From Flagellimonas oceanensis (lineage in GTDB: Bacteria; Bacteroidota; Bacteroidia; Flavobacteriales; Flavobacteriaceae), in assembly GCF_003992595.1 (NCBI RefSeq), contig NZ_RZNA01000017.1, positions 1-64,000 of the forward strand: a stretch of DNA of 64,000 nt, read 5' to 3'. A model generated the notes under the pieces. It saw only the letters and a program-made list of their open reading frames with translations, ran no database searches and was not told the origin of the DNA. The position numbers were made by a program, and so were the translations under genes. The stretch's first letter is position 1. The number at the start of each line of letters is the position of its first letter. This document shows, one piece after another, positions 22,953-32,400 of the stretch.

Positions 22953-23555
22953 TTATTTCCAAACGGTGTTATAGTGGACTTCAATGTCATCTCCCGTAGT
23001 AATGGTCCCCAAAAGCGCTTTGGGCGGGTCAACGTTGAAATCGGTCATTTTCAAAGCTTTTTTACCTTCCAACAATACTGTTCCATTATTCAGTGTCATG
23101 TTAAATGGAAGATCGATGGTATTGGTGCTTCCGGCTATAGTAAGGTTACCTGTGGCAACTACCTTGTATTTATTGGAAGCAGAGGTTACGGGCGAAATAC
23201 TTTTCACACTTTTCAACTCGAACACGATTTGTTTGTGTTTCTTGGTTTCGAGGGCTTTGTAAGTATTCTTATCCATGGCCCCTTTTCCACTCTTTAGGCT
23301 TTCGGCTTCCACCGTAAACTTTAAAGTGCTGATCTTTGGAAGATCACCTGTATTGTCCAAAGTGATCGTACCTGATTTTTGCTCTGCAACCTCTTCCCAG
23401 TCATGTAGGGTCGAAGTTCCTGTTACCATTACTTCCCCGGCTCCATTATTGAGCTTATAGTTCTGCGCGGAAAGTGCGAAGGGCACGAGGGCAAATGTTA
23501 TCCAAAGGATTGCTGCTTTTAAGAGCGACTGTCGATGTGATGTATGATACTGCAT
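22953..23555 (-). CDS. YceI family protein (200 aa)
   Basis: A signal peptide (ILWITFALVPFALSAQ) precedes a YceI domain: GEVMVTGTSTLHDWEEVAEQ starts the domain and MTDFNVDPPKALLGTITTGD closes it. The protein should fold into the lipocalin-like barrel that binds isoprenoid or other lipid chains in the periplasm. It is the first gene of the YceI-porin set, all on the minus strand. Upstream, facing ppdK, lies a 350-bp divergent promoter region containing an imperfect FNR-type box. It shares the closing motif with the second YceI gene, so the two are diverged paralogues. Confidence 0.9.
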   Translation of the reverse strand: MQYHTSHRQSLLKAAILWITFALVPFALSAQNYKLNNGAGEVMVTGTSTLHDWEEVAEQKSGTITLDNTGDLPKISTLKFTVEAESLKSGKGAMDKNTYKALETKKHKQIVFELKSVKSISPVTSASNKYKVVATGNLTIAGSTNTIDLPFNMTLNNGTVLLEGKKALKMTDFNVDPPKALLGTITTGDDIEVHYNTVWK

Positions 23556-23615
23556 TGCTAATTGTTTTTTGGTTTTTGTTGGGTCAAAGATCCTGTATGA
23601 AAATTTTCTAAAAGA

Positions 23616-23627
23616 TGATATATGTCA
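23616..23627 (-). promoter_or_regulatory. Imperfect FNR/CRP-type box before the YceI-porin genes
   Basis: TGAT-ATAT-GTCA agrees with the TGAT-N4-ATCA pattern at seven of eight positions. It lies about 60 bp upstream of the yceI start. Confidence 0.35.
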
Positions 23628-23820
23628 GTTTTTTCCTAAAAACTTGATTTTTAGCTATTAAGACTCAATAAAATTTAATAGTTGCTGATATTCAATGGTT
23701 TATATCATAGACATTCATGGCCATCCACAGAAACATCAAGAGACCCTGCGCTTTACCTCCTTTTCGTAGGACCCAGTGAAGGTTTGAATCAGCTTAGGGC
23801 ATCGCTTCATCCCAAAATGC

Positions 23821-23832
23821 TGATTTTTATCA
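23821..23832 (+). promoter_or_regulatory. FNR-type box before ppdK
   Basis: TGAT-TTTT-ATCA is a perfect match to the FNR-family core, 75 bp upstream of the ppdK start. Three more exact boxes are found in front of stress genes at 58509, 61616 and 62571. Confidence 0.5.
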
Positions 23833-23906
23833 TGTTCTGAAGATTATATAGCTGCTACTTTTACGTATCGATTTTAACATATATCAATCTCTAAATAGAT
23901 GTTCCT

Positions 23907-26627
23907 ATGGAAACAGTAATAGAAAAGCAGCTCAACGTTTATTCCTTCGGTAATAAAAAAGCCGATGGTGGACGCGATATGAAGAATCTGCTTGGTGGCA
24001 AAGGAGCCAACTTGGCCGAAATGAGCCGTATTGGTATCCCAGTGCCCCCAGGTTTTACGATAACCACTGAAGTTTGTACCCAATACAACGAAGAAGGTAG
24101 AGAGTCCGTAATAAATCGAATTGAGCCGGAAGTACGGGCGGCCATAACCCAAATCGAGGAAACCATGGGAGCCATTTTCGGAGATGACGAAAATCCCTTG
24201 TTGATTTCGGTCCGTTCCGGTGCACGGGTTTCCATGCCCGGTATGATGGATACCGTCCTTAACCTTGGTTTAAACGATGAATCCATCAAAGGTGTCATTA
24301 AAATGACGGGCAACGAACGTTTTGCCTGGGATTCCTACCGTCGATTCATTCAAATGTACAGTAGCGTTGTCATGGGACTCAAACCCGAGTCCAAAGATGA
24401 TTTAGATCCCTTTGAAGAGATCATCGATCATTTAAAGGACAAAAGAAGGATTGAACAGGATACCCAATTTACTGTCCAGGACTTTCAGGATTTGGTATAC
24501 GATTTTAAGGACATCGTTAAAAAAAGAACGGGAAAACCTTTCCCAAACAATCCATGGGACCAACTTTGGGGAGCCATTGCCGCTGTATTCGATAGCTGGA
24601 ACGGCGACCGTGCCATTTATTACCGAAAAATGCATGGTTACCCAGAAGATTGGGGAACCGCAGTGAACGTGCAGGCCATGGTATTCGGTAATATGGGAGA
24701 AGATTCAGGCACCGGGGTATGCTTTACCAGGGATGCAGGGACCGGGGAAAATATGTTCAACGGCGAATACCTCATCAATGCACAGGGTGAAGATGTGGTT
24801 GCCGGTGTCCGTACCCCACAACAAATTACCTTGTTGGGTTCACAACGTTGGGCCAAACTCGCCCAAGTGGATGAGGAAGAACGTAAAGAAAGCTACCCAT
24901 CCCTCGAAGAATTAATGCCCGACATTTATAAGGAATTGTTCGAATACCAAAATAAACTGGAGACACATTATCAGGACATGCAGGATATGGAGTTTACCAT
25001 TCAACAAGGAAAACTTTGGATTCTACAGACCCGTAATGGTAAACGTACCGGTGCTGCCATGGTGAAAATTGCCATGGATTTGCTCAAAGAAGGATTGATT
25101 GACGAAAAAAAGGCCCTAATGCGCATAGAGCCCAACAAACTGAACGAACTTTTGCACCCCGTCTTTGATCCTGAAGCATTGCAAGAAGCAGATGTGATCG
25201 CACAAGGATTGCCTGCATCGCCTGGAGCGGCCACTGGCCAGATTGTTTTCTTTGCCGATGAAGCTGATAAGTTCAAGAACAGTATTTTGGTCCGTGTGGA
25301 AACCTCTCCCGAAGATGTGGAAGGTATGAACGTGGCCAAAGGGATCGTGACCGCCCGTGGGGGTATGACCTCTCACGCGGCTGTTGTTGCACGTGGAATT
25401 GGTAAGTGCTGTGTTTCCGGGGCAGGTGCCTTGAAAATCAATTATAAAACAAGGACTCTCAAAGTGGGCGACCACGAATACCACGAAGGCGATTGGATTT
25501 CCATCAATGGCTCCACAGGTAATATCCTAGAAGGAAAAGTAGGTACAAAAGAACCGGAATTGAGCGGGGAATTCGCCGAGTTGATGGAACTGTCCGATAA
25601 CTACGCCACTATGGAGATACGAACAAACGCCGATACACCGAAAGATGCCTTGATCGCTAGGAATTTCGGGGCAAAAGGCATTGGCTTGACCCGTACCGAG
25701 CATATGTTCTTCGAAGTGGACCGTATCAAAGCCATGCGAGAAATGATTCTGGCCGATACCATAAAAGGTCGCAAGCAAGCACTGAAAGAACTGCTTCCCA
25801 TGCAACGCAACGACTTTGAGGGAATCTTTAGGGCCATGGAAGGCTATCCTGTTACCGTAAGGTTATTGGACCCACCCCTACATGAATTTGTGCCCCATCA
25901 ATTGGCTACCCAAAAAGAGTTGGCCGAAGAATTGCACATTTCCTTGGCAGCTGTTAAAAGCAAAGTGGCCGAACTGGAAGAGTTCAACCCCATGATGGGA
26001 CACCGAGGCTGTAGGTTGGGAAATACCTATCCAGAAATCACAGAGATGCAGACTCAGGCCATTTTAGAGGCTGCCCTTAAAGTGAAAAAGGACGGTATCA
26101 TCATAAAACCCGAAATCATGGTTCCATTGGTGGGTACGGTCGAGGAGTTTGTGCAACAAAAAGCCATTATCGATGCAACCGCCCAAGAGGTTTTCAAAAA
26201 ACGCAAGGATACGGTGGAATATTCCGTGGGCACCATGATAGAAACCCCAAGGGCCACATTGATCGCGGATAAAATTGCCGAAAAAGCGGATTTCTTCTCT
26301 TTCGGAACCAACGACCTTACCCAGATGACCTTTGGATACTCCAGGGACGATTCCGGAAAGTTCTTGCCTACCTATATTGAAAAAGGTATCCTAAAAGCTG
26401 ATCCTTTTGAAATCTTGGATCAAGAGGGTGTTGGCCAATTGGTAACATTGGGAACCCAACGGGGCCGTGAAGCACATCCAGGCCTTAAAGTGGGAATCTG
26501 TGGAGAACACGGTGGCGAACCAAGTTCTGTGGGATTCTGCCAAAAAGTAGGAATGAACTACGTAAGCTGCTCCCCATTTAGGGTACCCATTGCACGTGTA
26601 GCGGCAGCCCAAGCAGTACTGTCTTAG
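23907..26627 (+). CDS. ppdK: Pyruvate, phosphate dikinase
   Basis: This cytoplasmic enzyme interconverts pyruvate + ATP + Pi and phosphoenolpyruvate + AMP + PPi, working in gluconeogenesis or in PPi-linked glycolysis. The 906 residues contain the ATP-grasp domain at the N-terminus (LLGGKGANLAEM; GTGVCFTRDAGTGENMF), the swivelling phosphohistidine domain with GGMTSHAAVVARG (His490), and the C-terminal PEP-binding barrel (KGIGLTRTEHMFFEVDR; GTNDLTQMTFGYSRDD). The length is normal and no key motif is missing. It is a single-gene unit closed by a strong terminator. The FNR-type box upstream suggests control by oxygen or energy state, shared with the UspA genes. Confidence 0.97.
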   Translation: METVIEKQLNVYSFGNKKADGGRDMKNLLGGKGANLAEMSRIGIPVPPGFTITTEVCTQYNEEGRESVINRIEPEVRAAITQIEETMGAIFGDDENPLLISVRSGARVSMPGMMDTVLNLGLNDESIKGVIKMTGNERFAWDSYRRFIQMYSSVVMGLKPESKDDLDPFEEIIDHLKDKRRIEQDTQFTVQDFQDLVYDFKDIVKKRTGKPFPNNPWDQLWGAIAAVFDSWNGDRAIYYRKMHGYPEDWGTAVNVQAMVFGNMGEDSGTGVCFTRDAGTGENMFNGEYLINAQGEDVVAGVRTPQQITLLGSQRWAKLAQVDEEERKESYPSLEELMPDIYKELFEYQNKLETHYQDMQDMEFTIQQGKLWILQTRNGKRTGAAMVKIAMDLLKEGLIDEKKALMRIEPNKLNELLHPVFDPEALQEADVIAQGLPASPGAATGQIVFFADEADKFKNSILVRVETSPEDVEGMNVAKGIVTARGGMTSHAAVVARGIGKCCVSGAGALKINYKTRTLKVGDHEYHEGDWISINGSTGNILEGKVGTKEPELSGEFAELMELSDNYATMEIRTNADTPKDALIARNFGAKGIGLTRTEHMFFEVDRIKAMREMILADTIKGRKQALKELLPMQRNDFEGIFRAMEGYPVTVRLLDPPLHEFVPHQLATQKELAEELHISLAAVKSKVAELEEFNPMMGHRGCRLGNTYPEITEMQTQAILEAALKVKKDGIIIKPEIMVPLVGTVEEFVQQKAIIDATAQEVFKKRKDTVEYSVGTMIETPRATLIADKIAEKADFFSFGTNDLTQMTFGYSRDDSGKFLPTYIEKGILKADPFEILDQEGVGQLVTLGTQRGREAHPGLKVGICGEHGGEPSSVGFCQKVGMNYVSCSPFRVPIARVAAAQAVLS

Positions 26628-26656
26628 TGATATAGAAATAACCATTCTGTTTTTTT

Positions 26657-26698
26657 AATCCCCGGTCTTTGAGTTTATCAAACGCCGGGGATTTTTTG
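26657..26698 (+). terminator. Rho-independent terminator after ppdK
   Basis: AATCCCCGG pairs perfectly with CCGGGGATT (9 bp), followed directly by TTTTT. Confidence 0.9.
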
Positions 26699-26747
26699 AT
26701 GGCATTTTCAATCAGTAATCACGATCTTAGCAAAACAATCAAACACC

Positions 26748-27629
26748 ATGACCAACGAGAAAACGGCCATACGAACTACCTACTTCAGCATACTTGGAAA
26801 TATGGGGCTGGCCCTGATCAAGGGATCGGCAGGATTTTTTGGAAACTCCTATGCACTCATCGCAGATGCCATAGAATCCACTACCGATATTTTTTCTTCC
26901 TTTTTGGTACTGTTGGGCTTCAAATATGCTGAGAAACCGCCTGATGAGAACCATCCCTACGGACATGGAAAAATAGAGCCCTTGGTCACATTCATTGTTG
27001 TGGCCTTTTTGGTTACATCGGCCACGATCATTGCCTATGAGAGCATCCAACATATCAAAACGCCTCACAAAGTTCCAGAGCCCTGGACATTGTTCGTCTT
27101 GGGCGGCATCATTCTTTGGAAGGAAATTTCGTTTCAAATAGTCATCAGAAAAAGTAAACAGACCCATAGTTCCTCTTTGCGGGCAGATGCCTGGCACCAC
27201 AGGAGCGACGCCATAACCTCCGTGATGGCATTTTTGGGGATTTCCGTCGCCCTCCTATTTGGAGAGGGCTATGAAACCGCTGATGATTGGGCTGCGCTTC
27301 TGGCATCGGCCTTTATCCTTTACAATGCCTATTTGATATTTCGTCCCGCCCTTGGCGAGATCATGGACGAGCACCAATACGATGAGCTTATTTTGGAAAT
27401 ACGGAAGAAATCTTCCCAGGTTGAGGGAATACTGGGTACAGAAAAATGTTTTGTCCGAAAATCGGGCATGAAATACCATGTGGACCTACATGCGATCGTG
27501 GATGGTAAGATTTCAGTGGAAAAGGGACATTGGGTCGCCCATGAACTCAAGGATTATCTTCGAAAGGAAATTCCCAACTTAGGGCACGTACTGATCCATA
27601 TCGAACCTAACGAATACACTTATAAATAG
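26748..27629 (+). CDS. Cation diffusion facilitator (zinc/iron/manganese efflux)
   Basis: A 293-residue CDF transporter with about six membrane helices and a C-terminal cytoplasmic ferredoxin-like domain. Motifs: ADAIESTTDIFSSF in helix 2, HPYGHGKIEPL in the loop after it, and ADAWHHRSDAITSV in helix 5, which together form the metal path. These proteins export divalent metal in exchange for protons across the inner membrane. The FieF/CzcD-like pattern does not settle the metal. The start ATG is about 50 bp after the ppdK terminator, with its own promoter expected. The esterase-like lipoprotein gene follows 61 bp downstream in the same direction. Confidence 0.92.
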   Translation: MTNEKTAIRTTYFSILGNMGLALIKGSAGFFGNSYALIADAIESTTDIFSSFLVLLGFKYAEKPPDENHPYGHGKIEPLVTFIVVAFLVTSATIIAYESIQHIKTPHKVPEPWTLFVLGGIILWKEISFQIVIRKSKQTHSSSLRADAWHHRSDAITSVMAFLGISVALLFGEGYETADDWAALLASAFILYNAYLIFRPALGEIMDEHQYDELILEIRKKSSQVEGILGTEKCFVRKSGMKYHVDLHAIVDGKISVEKGHWVAHELKDYLRKEIPNLGHVLIHIEPNEYTYK

Positions 27630-27690
27630 GGTTTTGCACTTTGGTCAGTGGGTAAAATGAACTATCTTATTCATCCAAAACCCAACCGAT

Positions 27691-29418
27691 ATGACCAAAC
27701 TCTCTTTATTTTTTTGTTGCTTCTTGTTGCTTTTATCCTGCAACCAGACCGAAAAATCAAAATTCAACATAGAAGTAAGCTTCAATGAAACCGCAAGTGC
27801 CGAAAACAAAGATGGTCGATTGTTACTGATGCTTTCTTCAGACGATAGCAAGGAACCCCGTTTTCAAATAGGCGAAGGCCTGAGCACCCAACTCATTTTT
27901 GGAATGAATGTGGATGACATGTCAGCAGGGGAATCCATCCAGTTCGATGAATCCATATTTGGATATCCATATCCCAGCCTTGAAGATGTGCCTCCTGGAG
28001 AATATAATGTCCAAGCCCTTTTACATGTGTATGAAACCTTCGATTTGTCCACCGGCCACACCGTGAAGCTTCCAATGGACAATGGTGAAGGCCAGCATTG
28101 GAACACCTCTCCCGGAAATCTGTACAGCAAACCTTTTAAAATAACCGTAGGGGAGAATGGGATTGAGAACATTTCCGTGGTCATGGGTCAAAAAATCCCA
28201 CCCATACCCGAACCCGAGGACACGGAATGGATCAAGCATATCAAAATCAAATCAGAGAAATTATCGGAGTTCTATGGACGGGACATGTACTTGGGCGCCC
28301 ATATATTATTGCCCAAAGGTTTTGATGAACATCCTGAGGCAAAGTACCCCTTGATGGTTTTCCATGGGCATTTTCCGCGTGACTTTGGAGGTTTCCGTAC
28401 CACTCCGCCCGACCCCAACTTGGAACCTACGTACTCGGCGAGATTCGATTTGGAAGGTTATAATATTATTCAGCAACAAGAAGCCTACGATTTTTACAAA
28501 CGATGGAACGAACCGGACTTTCCCCGTTTCCTCATTATAGAAATTCAACACCCTACCCCTTACTACGATGATTCCTATGCGGTAAACTCCGCAAGCCAAG
28601 GACCCTACGGAGATGCCATTACCTATGAACTGATTCCTGCCATTGAGGAACAGTTCCGTGGGATGGGCGAAGGCTGGTCACGATTTTTATACGGTGGCTC
28701 CACAGGTGGTTGGGAAGCCTTGGCGGTACAGGTAAAATATCCGGATGAATACAACGGTTGTTTTGCCGCCTGTCCGGACCCTATCGACTTTAGGGCCTAT
28801 TGCCTTACCAATATTTACGAGGATGACAATGCCTACTATTACGATTCTCCCCATAAGCAATTGGAGGTTCCATCCCATAGAAATTATTTAGGGAACATTG
28901 AATCCACCTTACGGCAAGGCAACCATTTGGAACTGGTATTGGGCGATAAATCCAGATCGGGGCAACAATGGGATATTTGGGAAGCGACCTATTCGCCCCA
29001 AGGGGACGATGGCTATCCTGCACGCATCTGGGACAAAATGACCGGGGACATTGACCATGAAGTGGCCGAGTATTGGAAGGAAAACTACGATCTACGACAT
29101 ATTCTTGAACGTGACTGGGGCAAACTGGGGCCCAAGTTAAAAGGTAAAATCCATATTTACTGTGGCGATATGGACAACTACTATTTGAACAATGCCGTCT
29201 ATTTGATGGAGGATTTTCTGGAAAGTACCAGCGAACCCTATTATGACGGCGAAGTATTGTACGGGGACCGAGCCGAACACTGTTGGAACGGGGACCCGGA
29301 ACAACCCAATGCCATAAGTCGTTTGCGTTATAATTCGATGTACGTGCCCAAAATCATGAAACGGATTGCCGAAAGCGCACCATCAGGAGCGGATTTGACC
29401 AGTTGGAGGTACCAATAA
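27691..29418 (+). CDS. Lipoprotein alpha/beta-hydrolase (esterase-like)
   Basis: The N-terminus MTKLSLFFCCFLLLLSCNQ has a lipobox (LLLSC), so the protein is probably a lipid-anchored envelope protein. After a beta-rich domain (about 25-180), an alpha/beta-hydrolase fold follows. It shows YPLMVFHGHFPRDFGGF, a nucleophile elbow GGSTGGWEA containing the likely catalytic Ser, and HCWNGD near the end with a likely catalytic His. The family includes feruloyl- and carbohydrate-esterase-like enzymes, but the substrate is unknown. At 575 residues it is larger than simple esterases because of the N-terminal domain. It ends at a terminator shared with the converging giant gene. Confidence 0.75.
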   Translation: MTKLSLFFCCFLLLLSCNQTEKSKFNIEVSFNETASAENKDGRLLLMLSSDDSKEPRFQIGEGLSTQLIFGMNVDDMSAGESIQFDESIFGYPYPSLEDVPPGEYNVQALLHVYETFDLSTGHTVKLPMDNGEGQHWNTSPGNLYSKPFKITVGENGIENISVVMGQKIPPIPEPEDTEWIKHIKIKSEKLSEFYGRDMYLGAHILLPKGFDEHPEAKYPLMVFHGHFPRDFGGFRTTPPDPNLEPTYSARFDLEGYNIIQQQEAYDFYKRWNEPDFPRFLIIEIQHPTPYYDDSYAVNSASQGPYGDAITYELIPAIEEQFRGMGEGWSRFLYGGSTGGWEALAVQVKYPDEYNGCFAACPDPIDFRAYCLTNIYEDDNAYYYDSPHKQLEVPSHRNYLGNIESTLRQGNHLELVLGDKSRSGQQWDIWEATYSPQGDDGYPARIWDKMTGDIDHEVAEYWKENYDLRHILERDWGKLGPKLKGKIHIYCGDMDNYYLNNAVYLMEDFLESTSEPYYDGEVLYGDRAEHCWNGDPEQPNAISRLRYNSMYVPKIMKRIAESAPSGADLTSWRYQ

Positions 29419-29419
29419 A

Positions 29420-29447
29420 AAAAAGGACGCTTAAAAACGTCCTTTTT
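29420..29447. terminator. Bidirectional terminator between converging genes
   Basis: AAAAAGGACG pairs perfectly with CGTCCTTTTT (10 bp) around an 8-base loop. A-run and T-run flank it on the two sides, so it can end both the esterase transcript and the giant-gene transcript. Confidence 0.88.
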
Positions 29448-29469
29448 GTTTTAATGCGTCAATCCTTTT

Positions 29470-32400
29470 TTATCTATAAAGTGTAAAATGCCCTACAAAT
29501 TCTCGGGTATCCTCATCTCCATTCAGTTTGATGATGTACCAATAATCACCTGTTGGCAGATCGGCTTGATTGTAGAAGCCGTCCCAACCATCGGTATCCT
29601 GAAGCATTCTGTATATGGTTCGACCATACCTATCGAAAATGGTCATGGTAATATTTGGGAATGCTTCAATGTTTTTTGGTTTCCATGTATCGTTCAACCC
29701 ATCTCCATCCGGAGTGAAGAAATTGGGGATTTCAATATCTATGAATTCCATATCGATTTCCTGTGAAACACTACACCCATTTTCATCCGTCACTGTTACC
29801 ATATAGGTTCTGGTTTCACGAATCATGAATGTATTGTCATTCCCGTAGGATACGCCATCCACTTCAAAAGTGTAATCCGGATTCCCTCCTGAAGCTGATG
29901 CGACAATCTCGTTGATATTATCATTGCTCAGTTCCAAAGTGAGCGGTTCAAAATCTTTCACTTCAAAAGTGAAGGTTCGGTCGCATCCATTCGCATGTGC
30001 TACAGTAAGGGTATGTTCCCCGGGCATCAGATTGGTAAAGTCAGGGCTCAATACCATATCGTTGGGATCATTGGAATCCAACCCATATAATAAGTCTGGG
30101 ACAACACTCTGATCTTCGAACTCAATAGCCAGGTAATTCGTGGGCGAATCCCCATCACATTGATAAACAACCTCAACAGTACCTTCCAAATTAACCCCTG
30201 GTGCTATGGTAACTACCTGATTGGTGGTACAGCCATTGGCATCCCTGACAAAAACAACGTAGTCTCCACTTGCCAAGTTTCCGTAGCTCATCAATCCCTC
30301 AACAAAGTTTTCCTCCTGACTGGAATTCAAACTAGTTCTGTAGGGCGCAGTCCCTCCTTGGATATCCAAGGTAATCATACCATCTTCACTGCCGAAGCAG
30401 ATTTCATCTTCAGCAGTGGTGTTCAAAGTCAAGGCATCGGGCTGTGTAATGGTAAAGTCCAAGACTTCAAAACATCCATTGGCATCCTGTACGATTACAG
30501 TGTAATCACCTGCGGCCAAATCCGTAAAAGTGTTTTCCGTGTCAAATTGGTTCAGGTTCGGCGAAATTGCATATTGATAATCAGCTGTGCCTCCTGATAC
30601 GTTGAGCACAATACTACCATCGTCAGCACCCATACAGCTCACATCAGTTATATCACTCGCAACCATAAGAGGTTCGGGTTCTTCGATTATGATGGCCGTT
30701 GATACCCATTCACAATCACCACTTGTAACTCCTGCATAATAGGTTCCTTGGGTAAGTCCATCAAAATAGCCATTGATGTTGGTCGGTGCCACAGCAATGG
30801 TCATCGCACTATCCTCATATAATCCATATATATAGTTTCCTAGTCCTCCATCGGCATCCACGGTAATGGATGCTGTGCTGTCTCCATTACAGTTGATATA
30901 AGATGCACTTTCATCCACAATAGCTGTCAATGGGGTCACAGGGTTTATGGTAATGGCATTGGTAAGCGCCGGTTCACAACCATTGGCATCCAATATGTAG
31001 AATTGATATGGGTCGGTATCCGGACTCACATCAAAAGTATGGGTGTTTCCTCCTGACATATTGGTAAAGGGTCCTGTTTCCGATGTACTGAACTGATACA
31101 CATTACCAGCAAATGGTGTACCTCCTTCGACGGTAAGTGTAAGTTGGGCATCCGTTTCACAGCTAAGCTCCCTAGACACCACAAGATCTCCTCGCACAGG
31201 CACGGGGTCTTCTATTACAACTTCGGTGGTGGTCAAGGTACAACCTGCATCATCTGTTATGGTAATGGAATAGGTACCCGCATTCAGGTTATCAAACGTG
31301 CTTGATGTTTGGGAGGGAGAGGTCGTTATGATATTCCCGCCCTCAAGTCTGTTCAAACGATATAAAACGGTCCCTATACCACCTGAAGTTAGCGTAGCAG
31401 TAATGCTTCCATCGGTATCCCCGACACAATCCAATGTTTGTGTGGCAGGTGTAATGTCTGCCAATAAAGGGTCTACCGTTTGAATGGTTCCGCTAAGTGC
31501 AGCGTTGGTACAACCCGCCGCATCAGTTACTTCGATCGTATGGTTTCCATCATCCAAATCCGTAAAGACATAGCTATACACATTGTTCTGAGTCAATCCT
31601 AGGGAAGGTATCGAAATCGTGTATGGTGCCACGCCTCCAGTTGGTGTTACGGACAACCTTCCTTGATCATTGGAACAGGATGCATTTCCTATTTCCGTTA
31701 TCGTAGCATCCAAAATAGTATCAGCTCCTCCCACGGTGACAGTGGTTTGTTCGGTACAGCGCGGTAAATCGGTCTGAACCACCTCAACGCGATAGGTACC
31801 CTTGGGCAGGTCAATGTTTCCACTGGTTGTTCCATTTCCGGTTCCAGTAGGACCAAACTGGAAATCATCACTGGTATCGCTCAATGTGCCATTGGTATCG
31901 TAGACCGTCCAAGTGAATCCTCCGGAATAACCACCTGCCAACTCAAAATGATATTCGGCATTATCACCAGCACATACCACTGGGGCGTCCTCGATCATAT
32001 TGATCTGGAACGGTTCGATTTCTTCCACATTATGGGAGACCACAATGGAACATCCGGTATCTGTATTGGTCACTCTAAATGAGTGTAAACCAACTTGCAA
32101 AGCTGTGAATGTCCCTACAGCATTGGTATTTCCTGAGGCAATTTCTTCAAATATATAGTCGTGAGGCCCCGTATTGGAATCCGACAACAAGCCTTGTGCG
32201 GTTATGGTGATGGTTTCTCCTCCGTTGGCACAAGAAATATCGTCATCTACATTGATGGTCGCATCCTGTAGTTCATCAAACTGATCGATCGTGGCCGTAC
32301 AGGTTCCCACACAGCCTGAATCGTCATACACGCTGATGGTGTATGTTCCCCCTGCAAGATCGGTAACGATCAATTGGTTGTTGTTCCCGTCTTGAACCAC

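Larger units (their letters stand above)
23556..23906. other. Divergent promoter region between yceI and ppdK
   Basis: No gene is seen in these 350 bases. They hold one exact FNR-type box near ppdK and one imperfect box near the yceI gene, listed separately. Confidence 0.5.
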